From Candidatus Competibacteraceae bacterium (GTDB lineage Bacteria; Pseudomonadota; Gammaproteobacteria; Competibacterales; Competibacteraceae), in the NCBI GenBank assembly GCA_012032855.1, contig JAAUQA010000233.1, positions 1-5,842 on the forward strand: a stretch of DNA of 5,842 nt, in the 5' to 3' direction. The notes under the pieces are model-generated. The model was not told where the DNA came from. It was given only the letters and a program-made list of their open reading frames with translations, and searched no databases. Shown in pieces: positions 1 through 5,842 of the stretch. Positions within the stretch are counted from its first letter, which is position 1. Every line of letters starts with the position of its first letter. A program made the translations under genes and the position numbers.

Positions 1-2308
1 ATGAAGGGGTTTATCGGCAGCGCCAATGTCGATACCAATTCCCGGCTGTGTATGTCGTCCAGCGTCGCCGGACATAAACGTGCCTTCGGCGAGGACGTTG
101 GTGCCGGGCAATTACGAGGACCTGGAACAAGCGGATTTAATCGTGCTGGTCGGTTCTAACCTGGCTTGGTGTCATCCCGTGCTGTATCAGCGGATTCGAG
201 CGGCTCGCGAGAATAACCCGCAGCTGCAGGTCGTGGTGGTCGATCCGCGGCGTACCGCCACCTGTGATTTGGCTGATATGCACCTTGCCATCAAGCCCGG
301 CTCGGATACCGCCTTGTTTAATGGTTTGCTGACCTACCTGCACCAGCATGATCAGACCGACGCAGATTACATCGCCGCATATACCAACGGTTTCGATGAG
401 GCCCTGGCCAGTGCTCAGTCCGACATTCTCCCAGCTGAGCGCTGCGGTATCGATTCGGCAGCGTTAGAACAGTTTTACGCGCTGTTCGCGGCGACCAAGA
501 AAACCGTCACCGTGTATTCGCAGGGCGTTAATCAATCCTCCTACGGCACTGACAAAGTCAATGCGATTATCAATTGCCATCTGGCTACCGGCCGAGTCGG
601 CAAGCCTGGCAACGGGCCATTCTCGGTCACCGGTCAGCCCAATGCAATGGGCGGGCGGGAAGTCGGTGGATTGGCCAACACCTTGGCTGCGCATAGAGAT
701 TTCGACGCCGCAGATATAGACAGCGTAGGCCGCTTCTGGCAAGCCGAACGCATGGCTAAGACTGCTGGCCTCAAAGCGGTTGATCTATTCCAAGCAGTAG
801 TCGAAGGTCGCATCAAAGCCGTATGGATTATGGCGACCAATCCGGTGGTGAGCTTGCCGGATGCGGACAGTGTGCGTGCGGCGCTCAAACGCTGTCCGTT
901 AGTCGTCGTATCGGAAGTCAACGCTAATACCGACACGGCAGCCTATGCCGATATTCTATTGCCCGCGTTAGCCTGGGGCGAGAAGGACGGCACGGTAACC
1001 AACTCGGAACGGCGCATTTCCCGGCAACGGTCGCTGCTACCACCGCCCGGCGAAGCCCGCAGCGATTGGTGGATAGTCACTCAGGTCGCTCAGCGCATGG
1101 GATTCGAATCCGCCTTTCCCTACCAAAGCCAGGACGCCGTATTCCGCGAACATGCGGCGCTAACCGGTTTCGAAAATGAGGGTTCACGGGCTTTCGATAT
1201 CAGCGGCTTAGCCCATTTGACTGCAGATGAATACGATAGCTTAGAGCCAGTGCAATGGCCGGTTCCAACACCTCAATCCAACGGTACTGAGCGGTTGTTC
1301 GGCGATGGCCAGTATGCAACGCCTGATCGCAAAGCACGATTCATCGCCATCGGCGAGCGTCGGCCTGCTTATCTACCTGATAGCGACTTCCCATTGATAC
1401 TGAACACCGGGCGTATCCGCGATCAATGGCATACCATGACTCGCACCGGTAAATCCGCCCGGCTCAGTGCCCATACCCCGGAGCCCTATGCCGAGCTGCA
1501 CCCCACCGATGCAGCCGTCGCTGGTATTGATGATGGTGGGCTGACGCGGGTACAAAGCCGATGGGGTCGGGTCTTGGTCCGTGCGCGAATTAACGATGGA
1601 CAACAGCCCGGCTCGGTATTTGTGCCGATGCACTGGAGTCAGGAATATGCGGCGACCGGCTGTGTCGATGCGGTGGTCAATCCCGTCACCGATCCGTTTT
1701 CCGGCCAGCCCGAATCGAAGCATACTCCGGTGTCCATCACGCCCTATCGCCCGGTTTGGTATGGTTTCGTGCTCAGTCGCGAACCGCTGAATGTGCCGAA
1801 TTCGACCTATCGAGTCAGCGTTCGCGGTGACGGTTATTGGCGCTATGAACTGGCTGGAGAAAACCAACCGTCTGATTGGGGTGATTGGGCTCGGTCGTTA
1901 AGCCGAGACAGTGATTGGCAATGGCTGGATTATGCCGATCCTGCGGCAGGTCGTTATCGTGCTGCTGCGGTTGCTCAGGAACGATTACAGCTGTGCGTCT
2001 TTATTGCACCGCAGCCACTGTTACCGGCACGTGAATGGTTGGGTGGGTTATTCGGGCGGGCGACGTTGGAAGAAACAGAACGCCTTGCGCTGTTAGCCGG
2101 TCGGGCGGCGACACAAAATGATGCCGGCCCCATCGTCTGTTCCTGCTTTCAAGTGGGCTTGAACACCTTGTCGGAGGCGATTCGCGAGCAAGGTTTGGTG
2201 ACGACCAAAGCGCTGGGCGAGACGCTCAAAGCAGGTACTAATTGCGGGTCGTGTTTGCCGGAGTTGCGGGGATTGATTGCGCAGTGTCAGCCCGGACAGG
2301 CGGCTTAG
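1..2308 (+). CDS. nasA: Assimilatory nitrate reductase catalytic subunit (5' partial, frameshifted near 100)
   Basis: Cytoplasmic molybdenum enzyme that reduces nitrate to nitrite. Bases 1-99 in frame 1 encode family sequence including NTNSRLCMSS-like text around the likely Mo-ligand cysteine (TGT 49-51). The match then continues in frame 2 from VPGNYEDLEQADL to the stop at 2306-2308, so one extra G at 100/101 breaks the frame. Seen further on: DPRRT, TGRVGKPGNGPFSVTG (from 587) and the NANTDTAAYADILLP region typical of bis-MGD oxidoreductases. A molybdopterin-dinucleotide-binding domain starts near 1390 (LNTGRIRDQWHTMTRTG). A C-terminal BFD-like [2Fe-2S] domain has cysteines at 2138, 2144, 2243 and 2252 (CSC...CGSC), as in Klebsiella-type NasA. 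The N-terminal [4Fe-4S] cysteines must lie upstream; the ATG at 1 is an internal methionine. Joining the frames gives about 768 residues here, which fits a family length somewhat under 900. Confidence 0.93.
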
Positions 2309-2309
2309 C

Positions 2310-2363
2310 AAAAATACGTACCCTGCACCCGAGCCTCATGCAGACGGTGTAGGGTTAATTTTT
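2310..2363. terminator. Probable bidirectional intrinsic terminator
   Basis: Inverted repeat ACCCTGCACC (2320-2329) and GGTGTAGGGT (2346-2355) forms a 10-bp stem with one G-U pair and a 16-base loop. It is followed on the plus strand by TAATTTTT and on the minus strand by ACGTATTTTT. It starts 11 bases after the nasA stop and lies at the 3' end of the convergent minus-strand transcript, so it probably ends both. The loop is long for a terminator and the first T run is interrupted. Confidence 0.65.
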
Positions 2364-2399
2364 GACTTCCACTTTGCTGATTTCGATAGGCGCGTTCAT
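2355..2399 (-). CDS. Possible 14-codon overlapping mini-ORF
   Basis: The minus strand reads MNAPIEISKVEVKN then TAA. Its ATG overlaps by one base the TGA of the preceding reading frame (TGATG), a layout typical of translational coupling, and its stop touches the terminator stem. The codon choice looks protein-like, but there is no clear Shine-Dalgarno sequence and 14 codons prove nothing. Alternatively it is the true C-terminus of the preceding frame after another one-base indel (…QPRY joined to LMNAPIEI…). No function is recognised. Confidence 0.25.
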   Translation of the reverse strand: MNAPIEISKVEVKN

Positions 2400-2540
2400 C
2401 AATAACGTGGCTGTTCGCGCTCACGCGCCAGGATACTTCGCAGAATCTGTTCATGCCCTTGATGCGCCAAATGGGTACGGGCGGGCTGGGTGAAATCGAG
2501 AAATTCCTGATAAAGGCGGGCTACCCGATTGGTACTAACT
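2399..2540 (-). pseudogene. Coding-like tail without a start codon, downstream of the ompA-like gene
   Basis: After the ompA-like stop, one minus-strand frame reads without interruption to TGA at 2399-2401. It gives about 46 residues (VARLYQEFLDF, then a charged helix-like end ILAREREQPRY). Amino-acid mix and codon choice look like real protein. No ATG, GTG or TTG start lies between the ompA-like stop and this text; the only upstream ATG (near 2629) would give an arginine-rich out-of-frame overlap with the ompA-like gene. An internal TTG (in THLAHQ) has no ribosome site. It is best read as a gene remnant, or a small gene whose start is lost to an indel. I do not recognise the family. Confidence 0.3.
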
Positions 2541-3638
2541 CTAAACCCGCTGCACGACGATTTCAACGCGCCGATTCTGCTGGCGACCTGCCGGATTATC
2601 GGTAGCCGTCGGCGTTTCATTAGGCGCAACCGGTTGCGCCTCGCCGTGCGCTTCTAGTTCAACGCGCTCGGCGGCGATGCCGTTACCCGCCAACCACGCC
2701 GATACCGCGCCGGCCCGACGTTGGGATAGCGCCTTGTTGTAGCTGTCGGAGCCTTTAGAATCGGTATGCCCATGGATGGTGAAGGGCTGATCGGCATACC
2801 GCTTCTGCAATACCCCTGCAATCTGCTGTAACGCGACCTCGGCATCCGGGCGGATGTCCGCCTTGTCGAAATCGAACAGAATATCCGCCGCCACGGTGAT
2901 TACCGCCAGCTCATCGGTTTCCTGCACGCTGATGCCGGCGGCTGTAATCTCCGGGAGTTGAATGGTCGGCGCTTGGAAGTCCGGCAAGCGCAGTTTGGGG
3001 GTTTCGATTCGCGGGGTGTTGACCTGGGGAGGGCTAATCTTCGGCAACTGGAATTTTACCAGGTGGGCGCGGGTCAATTGATCGAATTGGCGATCGATAA
3101 ACGCCACCCGACGCGCGGTATCATCGCCTGCGATTTCAAAGAACACTTCCAGTTTTTCCTGCCGCGAATTCTTTGGTGCGCGCGGTCCCGGAACCCGGTA
3201 TTTCACCAACATGGGGCCTGCCGGTTTAAAACCCGCTTCAGAAACCCTGCGTGTAGCCTCGGCAACCAACTCATCCAGCCCGCTTACTTGCCGCGCTGTA
3301 GGGATTTGGGACCAGTAATCGGGATCTGCACCCCGTTCATCGTAGCGTTTGGACGATTTCATGGCGCCGTTACTGTTCACCCGAACTCGATGCACTGTAT
3401 CGCCATCCCGAAAATAGAACTCCCAGCGGCGCGCATCACCGACATAAGTGCCCGTCAGGTTTTCCAGCCGCACCGTTTCAGGCAAAGGTTTTTCCGCCTC
3501 CGCTGATAAGGCCAAGTTTAACGCTGCTGCAATCGTGGCGATGTTTGGCTGGGTTTGTGCGTGGACAAAGCCAAGCGTCGTCGCAACACCGACAATACAG
3601 ACGTGCGGTAACATCCTGATTATAGAACGCTTCTTCAT
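2541..3638 (-). CDS. Exported OmpA-domain protein with proline-periodic linker
   Basis: 365 residues, intact. Residues 1-27 look like a Sec signal peptide (KKR, hydrophobic core, cleavage after VHA). Residues 30-195 form an unrecognised region of helix and strand segments (WEFYF, HRVRVN, EKLEVFFEIAG). Residues 199-233 are seven P-x-hydrophobic-x-x units. Residues 245-365 form an OmpA C-terminal peptidoglycan-binding domain: ILFDFDKADIRPDA at 253, HGHTDSKGSDSYN at 289, LSQRRA at 304 and NRRVEIVV near the end. D293 and R308 have the same 15-residue spacing as the diaminopimelate-binding Asp and Arg of E. coli OmpA. There is no N-terminal OmpA beta-barrel and no convincing lipobox, so it is probably a periplasmic wall-anchored protein. 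The start is fixed by GGAGG eight bases upstream. It converges on nasA and diverges from nrtA; no link to nitrate use is visible. Confidence 0.9.
   Translation of the reverse strand: MKKRSIIRMLPHVCIVGVATTLGFVHAQTQPNIATIAAALNLALSAEAEKPLPETVRLENLTGTYVGDARRWEFYFRDGDTVHRVRVNSNGAMKSSKRYDERGADPDYWSQIPTARQVSGLDELVAEATRRVSEAGFKPAGPMLVKYRVPGPRAPKNSRQEKLEVFFEIAGDDTARRVAFIDRQFDQLTRAHLVKFQLPKISPPQVNTPRIETPKLRLPDFQAPTIQLPEITAAGISVQETDELAVITVAADILFDFDKADIRPDAEVALQQIAGVLQKRYADQPFTIHGHTDSKGSDSYNKALSQRRAGAVSAWLAGNGIAAERVELEAHGEAQPVAPNETPTATDNPAGRQQNRRVEIVVQRV
2940..3044 (-). repeat. Seven in-register P-x-hydrophobic-x-x pentapeptide units
   Basis: Within the ompA-like protein, prolines fall exactly every five residues at 199, 204, 209, 214, 219, 224 and 229. 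The units are PKISP, PQVNT, PRIET, PKLRL, PDFQA, PTIQL and PEITA, with I, V, L or F always third. The DNA is not itself a tandem copy, so the period is kept at protein level. An extended rod or strand-like spacer between the N-terminal region and the wall-binding domain is a reasonable inference. Confidence 0.85.
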
Positions 3639-3646
3639 GGATGCAT

Positions 3647-3651
3647 CCTCC
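3647..3651 (-). promoter_or_regulatory. Ribosome binding site of the ompA-like gene
   Basis: The minus strand reads GGAGG with eight bases to the ATG at 3636-3638. This is a near-ideal Shine-Dalgarno site and settles the start. Confidence 0.85.
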
Positions 3652-3692
3652 GATATTCAAAAAATGTGCGGATCAGGATAACCAAGGATCGC

Positions 3693-3722
3693 AAAGTACG
3701 TTTCGGCAATCTGCGTTGTCAA
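3693..3722 (-). promoter_or_regulatory. Sigma-70-like promoter for the ompA-like gene
   Basis: The minus strand has a perfect TTGACA -35 box (3717-3722), an 18-base spacer and TACTTT as a weak -10 box (3693-3698). It lies about 55-85 bases upstream of the start codon. The -10 box matches only three of six consensus bases. Confidence 0.5.
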
Positions 3723-3786
3723 GCCAATTTGTGATGGCAACGTGTCCTGCAGCCGTTTAAACCGATGCGCTGTTGTTGGGATTCAG

Positions 3787-3803
3787 TGCACCGGCAAGGT
3801 GCG
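3787..3803 (+). promoter_or_regulatory. Probable NtrC binding site (enhancer)
   Basis: TGCACC, five bases, GGTGCG matches 11 of 12 bases of the NtrC palindrome TGCACC-N5-GGTGCA. Its centre is about 120 bases upstream of the sigma-54-like -12 element at 3915, a usual distance for an NtrC enhancer. Nitrogen-limitation activation of the nitrate transporter is the expected role. Confidence 0.65.
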
Positions 3804-3901
3804 CAAAACCCAAATCTGCGACCGGTCAAGTTATAGGCTTGGCTCACTAATCGAACATAGCTCCATGAAATAAAAAGATAAACCTCCTGGGTAAGCAAAA
3901 C

Positions 3902-3917
3902 TGGCTTAATTATTGTA
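3902..3917 (+). promoter_or_regulatory. Weak sigma-54-like promoter for nrtA
   Basis: TGGC, seven bases, TTGTA places GG (3903-3904) ten bases before GT (3915-3916). The consensus is TGGCACG-N4-TTGCA with GG-N10-GC, so the -12 element has T in place of the conserved C, and ACG is not matched. The spacing is right and the NtrC site is well placed. Transcription would begin near 3927-3929, giving a leader of about 195 bases. Confidence 0.4.
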
Positions 3918-3926
3918 TGAGCACAT

Positions 3927-3972
3927 TCAGTACAGCACAGCAGCGCTGATTTTTTACTGAGCAATCCTCAGT
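3927..3972 (+). promoter_or_regulatory. Overlapping hairpins at the 5' end of the nrtA leader
   Basis: ACTGAG (3956-3961), five loop bases and CTCAGT (3967-3972) form a perfect 6-bp hairpin. Alternatively TCAGTA (3927-3932) can pair with TACTGA (3955-3960), enclosing CAGC/GCTG (3933-3936 with 3945-3948) and a T run. The two folds share 3956-3960, so only one can form at a time. Both would lie at the start of the predicted transcript. No role is proven. Confidence 0.35.
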
Positions 3973-4006
3973 TTCTAGCCCACACCCAATGGCGGGCGGT
4001 GGCCAA

Positions 4007-4024
4007 GACGTCGATGACGACGTC
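4007..4024 (+). promoter_or_regulatory. Leader hairpin P1
   Basis: GACGTCG (4007-4013), loop ATGA and CGACGTC (4018-4024) form a perfect 7-bp stem; it can also be drawn as 6 bp with a GATGAC hexaloop. Its 3' arm is the segment that could otherwise pair with the terminator's 5' arm (see 4019-4050). Confidence 0.6.
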
Positions 4025-4050
4025 GAACGAACAATTCGGACAAAGGCGTC
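4019..4050 (+). promoter_or_regulatory. Candidate antiterminator stem in the nrtA leader
   Basis: GACGTC (4019-4024) can pair with GGCGTC (4045-4050) through five Watson-Crick pairs and one G-U pair. An inner GAA/TTC stem (4025-4027 with 4035-4037) could sit inside. This pairing excludes both the P1 hairpin and the base of the terminator stem (4047-4050). The antiterminator role is inference from this geometry. Confidence 0.45.
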
Positions 4051-4090
4051 CAGAGCAAGACCTTCGAGTCGGGCTGTGGACGTTTTTTTT
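4047..4090 (+). terminator. Leader terminator (attenuator) 5' of nrtA
   Basis: CGTCCA (4047-4052) pairs with TGGACG (4077-4082). Inside, AGC/GCT (4054-4056 with 4073-4075) and GAC/GTC (4059-4061 with 4068-4070) add pairs around small mismatches, with a CTTCGA loop. Eight T follow directly (4083-4090). No plus-strand gene lies just upstream, and the T run ends 32 bases before the nrtA ATG. It therefore acts inside the nrtA leader, not as the end of another gene. Confidence 0.75.
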
Positions 4091-4108
4091 GCCCTCAATT
4101 CATAACCT

Positions 4109-4113
4109 GAGAG
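4109..4113 (+). promoter_or_regulatory. Ribosome binding site of nrtA
   Basis: GAGAG lies nine bases before the ATG at 4123. It is a moderate Shine-Dalgarno match located after the leader terminator, so read-through is needed to expose it on an mRNA. Confidence 0.5.
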
Positions 4114-4122
4114 TGATTCGTA

Positions 4123-5477
4123 ATGCATCAACGTTTACTTCAATGGACCGCCGCCATCGCGCTGACTAGCGCCTCGTTCACCCTATCGGCAGCCGACGAG
4201 CTGGAAAAGGAGGATCTCAAATTCGGCTTTATCAAACTCACCGATATGGCCCCGCTCGCCATTGCCTACGAAAAAGGCTATTTCGAGGATGAAGGGTTGT
4301 TCGTCACCCTGGAAGCCCAAGCCAACTGGAAAGTCTTGTTGGACCGGGTGATCGACGGCGAATTGGACGGCGCGCACATGCTGGCCGGCCAACCGCTCGC
4401 CGCCACCATCGGCTTCGGCACCGAAGCCCATGTGATCACTGCGTTCAGCATGGACCTCAACGGCAACGGCATCACCGTCTCCAACGCCATTTGGGATGAG
4501 ATGAAACCGAACGTGCCGGTGGGTGACGACGGCAAGCCGGTTCATCCGGTTAAGGCCGATTACCTTAAACCCGTAGTGGAGAAATACAAGGCCGCCGGCA
4601 AACCCTTCAACATGGGTATGGTGTTCCCAGTCTCCACGCATAATTATGAACTGCGTTACTGGCTGGCCGCCGGCGGTATTCACCCCGGTTACTACGTACC
4701 GGAACAGGGCGACATCACCGGCCAGCGCAAGGCCGATGTGTTGTTGTCGGTTACCCCGCCGCCGCAAATGCCCGCCACCCTCGAAGCCGGTACGATTTAT
4801 GGCTACTGCGTCGGCGAGCCGTGGAATCAGCAGGCGGTGTTCAAAGGCATCGGCGTGCCGGTGATTACCGATTACGAAATCTGGAAGAACAATCCGGAAA
4901 AGGTGTTCGGCGTCAGCAAAGCCTGGGCGGATGCCAATCCCAATACCCATAAAGCGGTGGTCAAGGCACTGATCCGGGCTGGCATGTGGCTGGATGAAAA
5001 CGACAACGCCAATCGACTGGAAGCGGTCAAGATCCTAGCCCGACCCGAGTATGTCGGTGCCGACGCCGAAGTGATCGCCAATTCCATGACCGGCACCTTC
5101 GAATACGAGAAGGGCGATAAACGGCCCGTGCCGGACTTCAATGTGTTCTTCCGCTATTTCGCCACTTACCCCTACTACTCGGATGCCATCTGGTATCTCA
5201 CCCAAATGCGTCGCTGGGGCAGATCGCCGAACAGAAACCGGATGAGTGGTATTTCGACACCGCCAAGAAAGTCTATCGCCCCGACATCTACCTCGCCGCC
5301 GCCAAGGAGTTGATCGAAGAAGGCAAGGCCAAAGCCGAAGACTTCCCCTTCGATACCGATGGATTCAAAGATCCACAGACCGAATTCATTGACGAGAAAA
5401 CCTACGACGGTCGCAAGCCGAATGAGTATTTGCAGCAATTCCCGATCGGCCTCAAGGGCGACGAGAAAGCAATTTAA
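4123..5477 (+). CDS. nrtA: Nitrate ABC transporter, periplasmic nitrate-binding protein (frameshifted near 5220)
   Basis: Binds nitrate in the periplasm and delivers it to the NrtB permease. Residues 1-24 look like a Sec signal peptide (cleavage after LSA). The mature part has typical NrtA/CmpA text: [19 protein letters not shown], then [59 protein letters not shown] and [14 protein letters not shown]. The start frame runs to LTQMRRWG at 5220 and then turns to unrelated arginine-rich text, ending at 5313. The family match resumes in another frame as (Q)[20 protein letters not shown] from 5223 to TAA at 5475-5477. This fits loss of one C in GGC-CAG. Joined, it is about 451 residues, normal for the family. 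Codons are strongly C/G-ending, more so than in nasA, suggesting high expression. nrtB follows after 39 bases. Confidence 0.93.
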
Positions 5478-5505
5478 CGGCAATCAATCAGTCCATTCGG
5501 AACGT

Positions 5506-5509
5506 GAGG
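5506..5509 (+). promoter_or_regulatory. Ribosome binding site of nrtB
   Basis: GAGG lies seven bases before the ATG at 5517 and supports this start over the in-frame ATG at 5532. Confidence 0.7.
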
Positions 5510-5516
5510 TAACGCC

Positions 5517-5842
5517 ATGAGCACATTAACCATGAGCCGAGTCGGACTCGGCTGGATGATCCCGGTCGTCAAGCTGGTCAAAGGCGAAGACGCTCTGCAA
5601 CAACTGAAAATCATGGGCATCGCTGTCGGTGCCCCTATTCTCGCCTTCGCTGCATTCTTGCTGTTATGGCAAATCTCCGCTGCGCAGGTGCAAACCAGTC
5701 TCGGCACTATTCCGGGGCCGGCGGGGTTTTGGAAGCAGCCCGCGGCTTGGTTGACAATCATTTCGAACAACGCGCTAGAGCGGCAGCGTTCATCGAACGG
5801 CAGGAACAACGCAACGCGAAAAAACTGGCTGAAAACCCCGAA
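5517..5842 (+). CDS. nrtB: Nitrate ABC transporter permease, N-terminal part (frameshifted near 5731)
   Basis: Inner-membrane permease of the nitrate ABC transporter; the window holds only the N-terminal third or so. The start frame gives MSTLTMSRVGLGWMIPVVKL, then a membrane segment around residues 33-51 (IMGIAVGAPILAFAAFLLLW) and the family text QVQTSLGTIPGPAGFW. After residue 72 this frame turns into low-quality text but stays open. The family match continues in another frame from 5732: EAARGLVDNHF, then AAAFIERQEQRNAKKLAENP, the charged loop known from proteobacterial NrtB. Loss of one G from a TGG-GAA junction explains it. The gene sits 39 bases after nrtA with its own ribosome site, so the two are probably one operon. 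The rest of nrtB and an nrtC ATPase gene would be expected beyond the window. Confidence 0.85.
   Translation, partial: MSTLTMSRVGLGWMIPVVKLVKGEDALQQLKIMGIAVGAPILAFAAFLLLWQISAAQVQTSLGTIPGPAGFWKQPAAWLTIISNNALERQRSSNGRNNATRKNWLKTP

Larger units (their letters stand above)
3639..4122. other. 484-base divergent control region without a supported gene
   Basis: This gap separates the minus-strand ompA-like gene from plus-strand nrtA. The left 90 bases carry the ompA-like promoter and ribosome site. The middle carries a probable NtrC site and a weak sigma-54-like promoter. The right part from about 3927 is an nrtA leader rich in hairpins, closing with an intrinsic terminator. Short open frames here lack ribosome sites and look like chance. 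Confidence 0.7.

Noticed and set aside
1..3. ATG at the window start as the nasA start codon
   Set aside because: The following MKGFIGSANVDTN is internal family text close to the Mo-ligand cysteine. The Fe-S N-terminus must lie upstream.
2958..3506. 182-residue plus-strand frame
   Set aside because: It lies opposite the well-supported ompA-like gene, and its composition (many F, R, C) is shadow-like.
3735..3750. TGGCAACG-N4-like sigma-54 promoter, ending CTGC
   Set aside because: GG to GC spacing is 11 rather than the required 10 bases, and it lies upstream of the NtrC site.
4013..4067. ANTAR (NasR/NasT) hexaloop pair
   Set aside because: The loops of the stable hairpins are GATGAC and CTTCGA and do not have A at 1 with G at 4. 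The only A1/G4 loop (AGAGCA at 4052-4057) is closed by a C-A mismatch on a 3-bp stem. Control by ANTAR is therefore possible but not supported.
3989..4105. Open frame of 38 codons through the attenuator, a possible leader peptide
   Set aside because: It has no ribosome binding site, and its composition (DDD, RARPSSR) follows from the repeated GACGTC hairpins. It has no run of regulatory codons.
4183..4950. 255-residue minus-strand frame
   Set aside because: It is antisense to nrtA, rich in G, H and V, and has no ribosome site. It is a shadow of strongly biased nrtA codons.
5474..5809. 111-residue minus-strand frame
   Set aside because: It is antisense to the start of nrtB, where recognised NrtB text lies on the plus strand.

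Overview
The window is a nitrate-assimilation locus of a Gram-negative proteobacterium. Signal peptides, an OmpA-type peptidoglycan-binding protein and NtrC/sigma-54-like signals point this way. A gammaproteobacterium, possibly a methanotroph, fits the moderately GC-rich coding style and the gene set, but genus is inference only.

Layout: (1) Positions 1-2308, plus strand, hold the 3' part of nasA, the molybdenum catalytic subunit of assimilatory nitrate reductase, ending in a BFD-type [2Fe-2S] domain. Its start lies before the window, and the reading frame is shifted near position 100. (2) Positions 2309-2540 hold a probable bidirectional terminator and a coding-like stretch on the minus strand that lacks a start codon. 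(3) Positions 2541-3638, minus strand, encode an intact exported OmpA-domain protein. Its linker is a regular proline repeat (P-x-hydrophobic-x-x, seven in register). (4) Positions 3639-4122 are a 484-base divergent control region. It holds a sigma-70-like promoter and strong ribosome binding site for the ompA-like gene. For the nitrate transporter it holds an almost perfect NtrC site, a weak sigma-54-like promoter and a leader ending in an intrinsic terminator just before the start codon. (5) Positions 4123-5477 encode NrtA, the periplasmic nitrate-binding protein, with a one-base deletion near 5220. (6) From 5517 to the window end is the start of nrtB, the nitrate ABC permease, with a one-base deletion near 5731.

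Together NrtA and NrtB (with an NrtC ATPase expected beyond the window) would import nitrate, and NasA would reduce it to nitrite in the cytoplasm. The control region suggests two layers: nitrogen-limitation activation through NtrC and leader-RNA attenuation before nrtA. This resembles the known logic of Klebsiella nas regulation, although the leader hairpins do not clearly fit the NasR/NasT (ANTAR) loop rule.

The most notable points are the leader with mutually exclusive stems, the pentapeptide-periodic linker in the OmpA-like protein, and single-base indels in all three nitrate genes while the ompA-like gene is intact. Those indels sit in or beside short G or C runs, so sequencing or assembly error is as likely as true gene decay. 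I see no tRNA, rRNA, CRISPR array, insertion sequence or phage feature.
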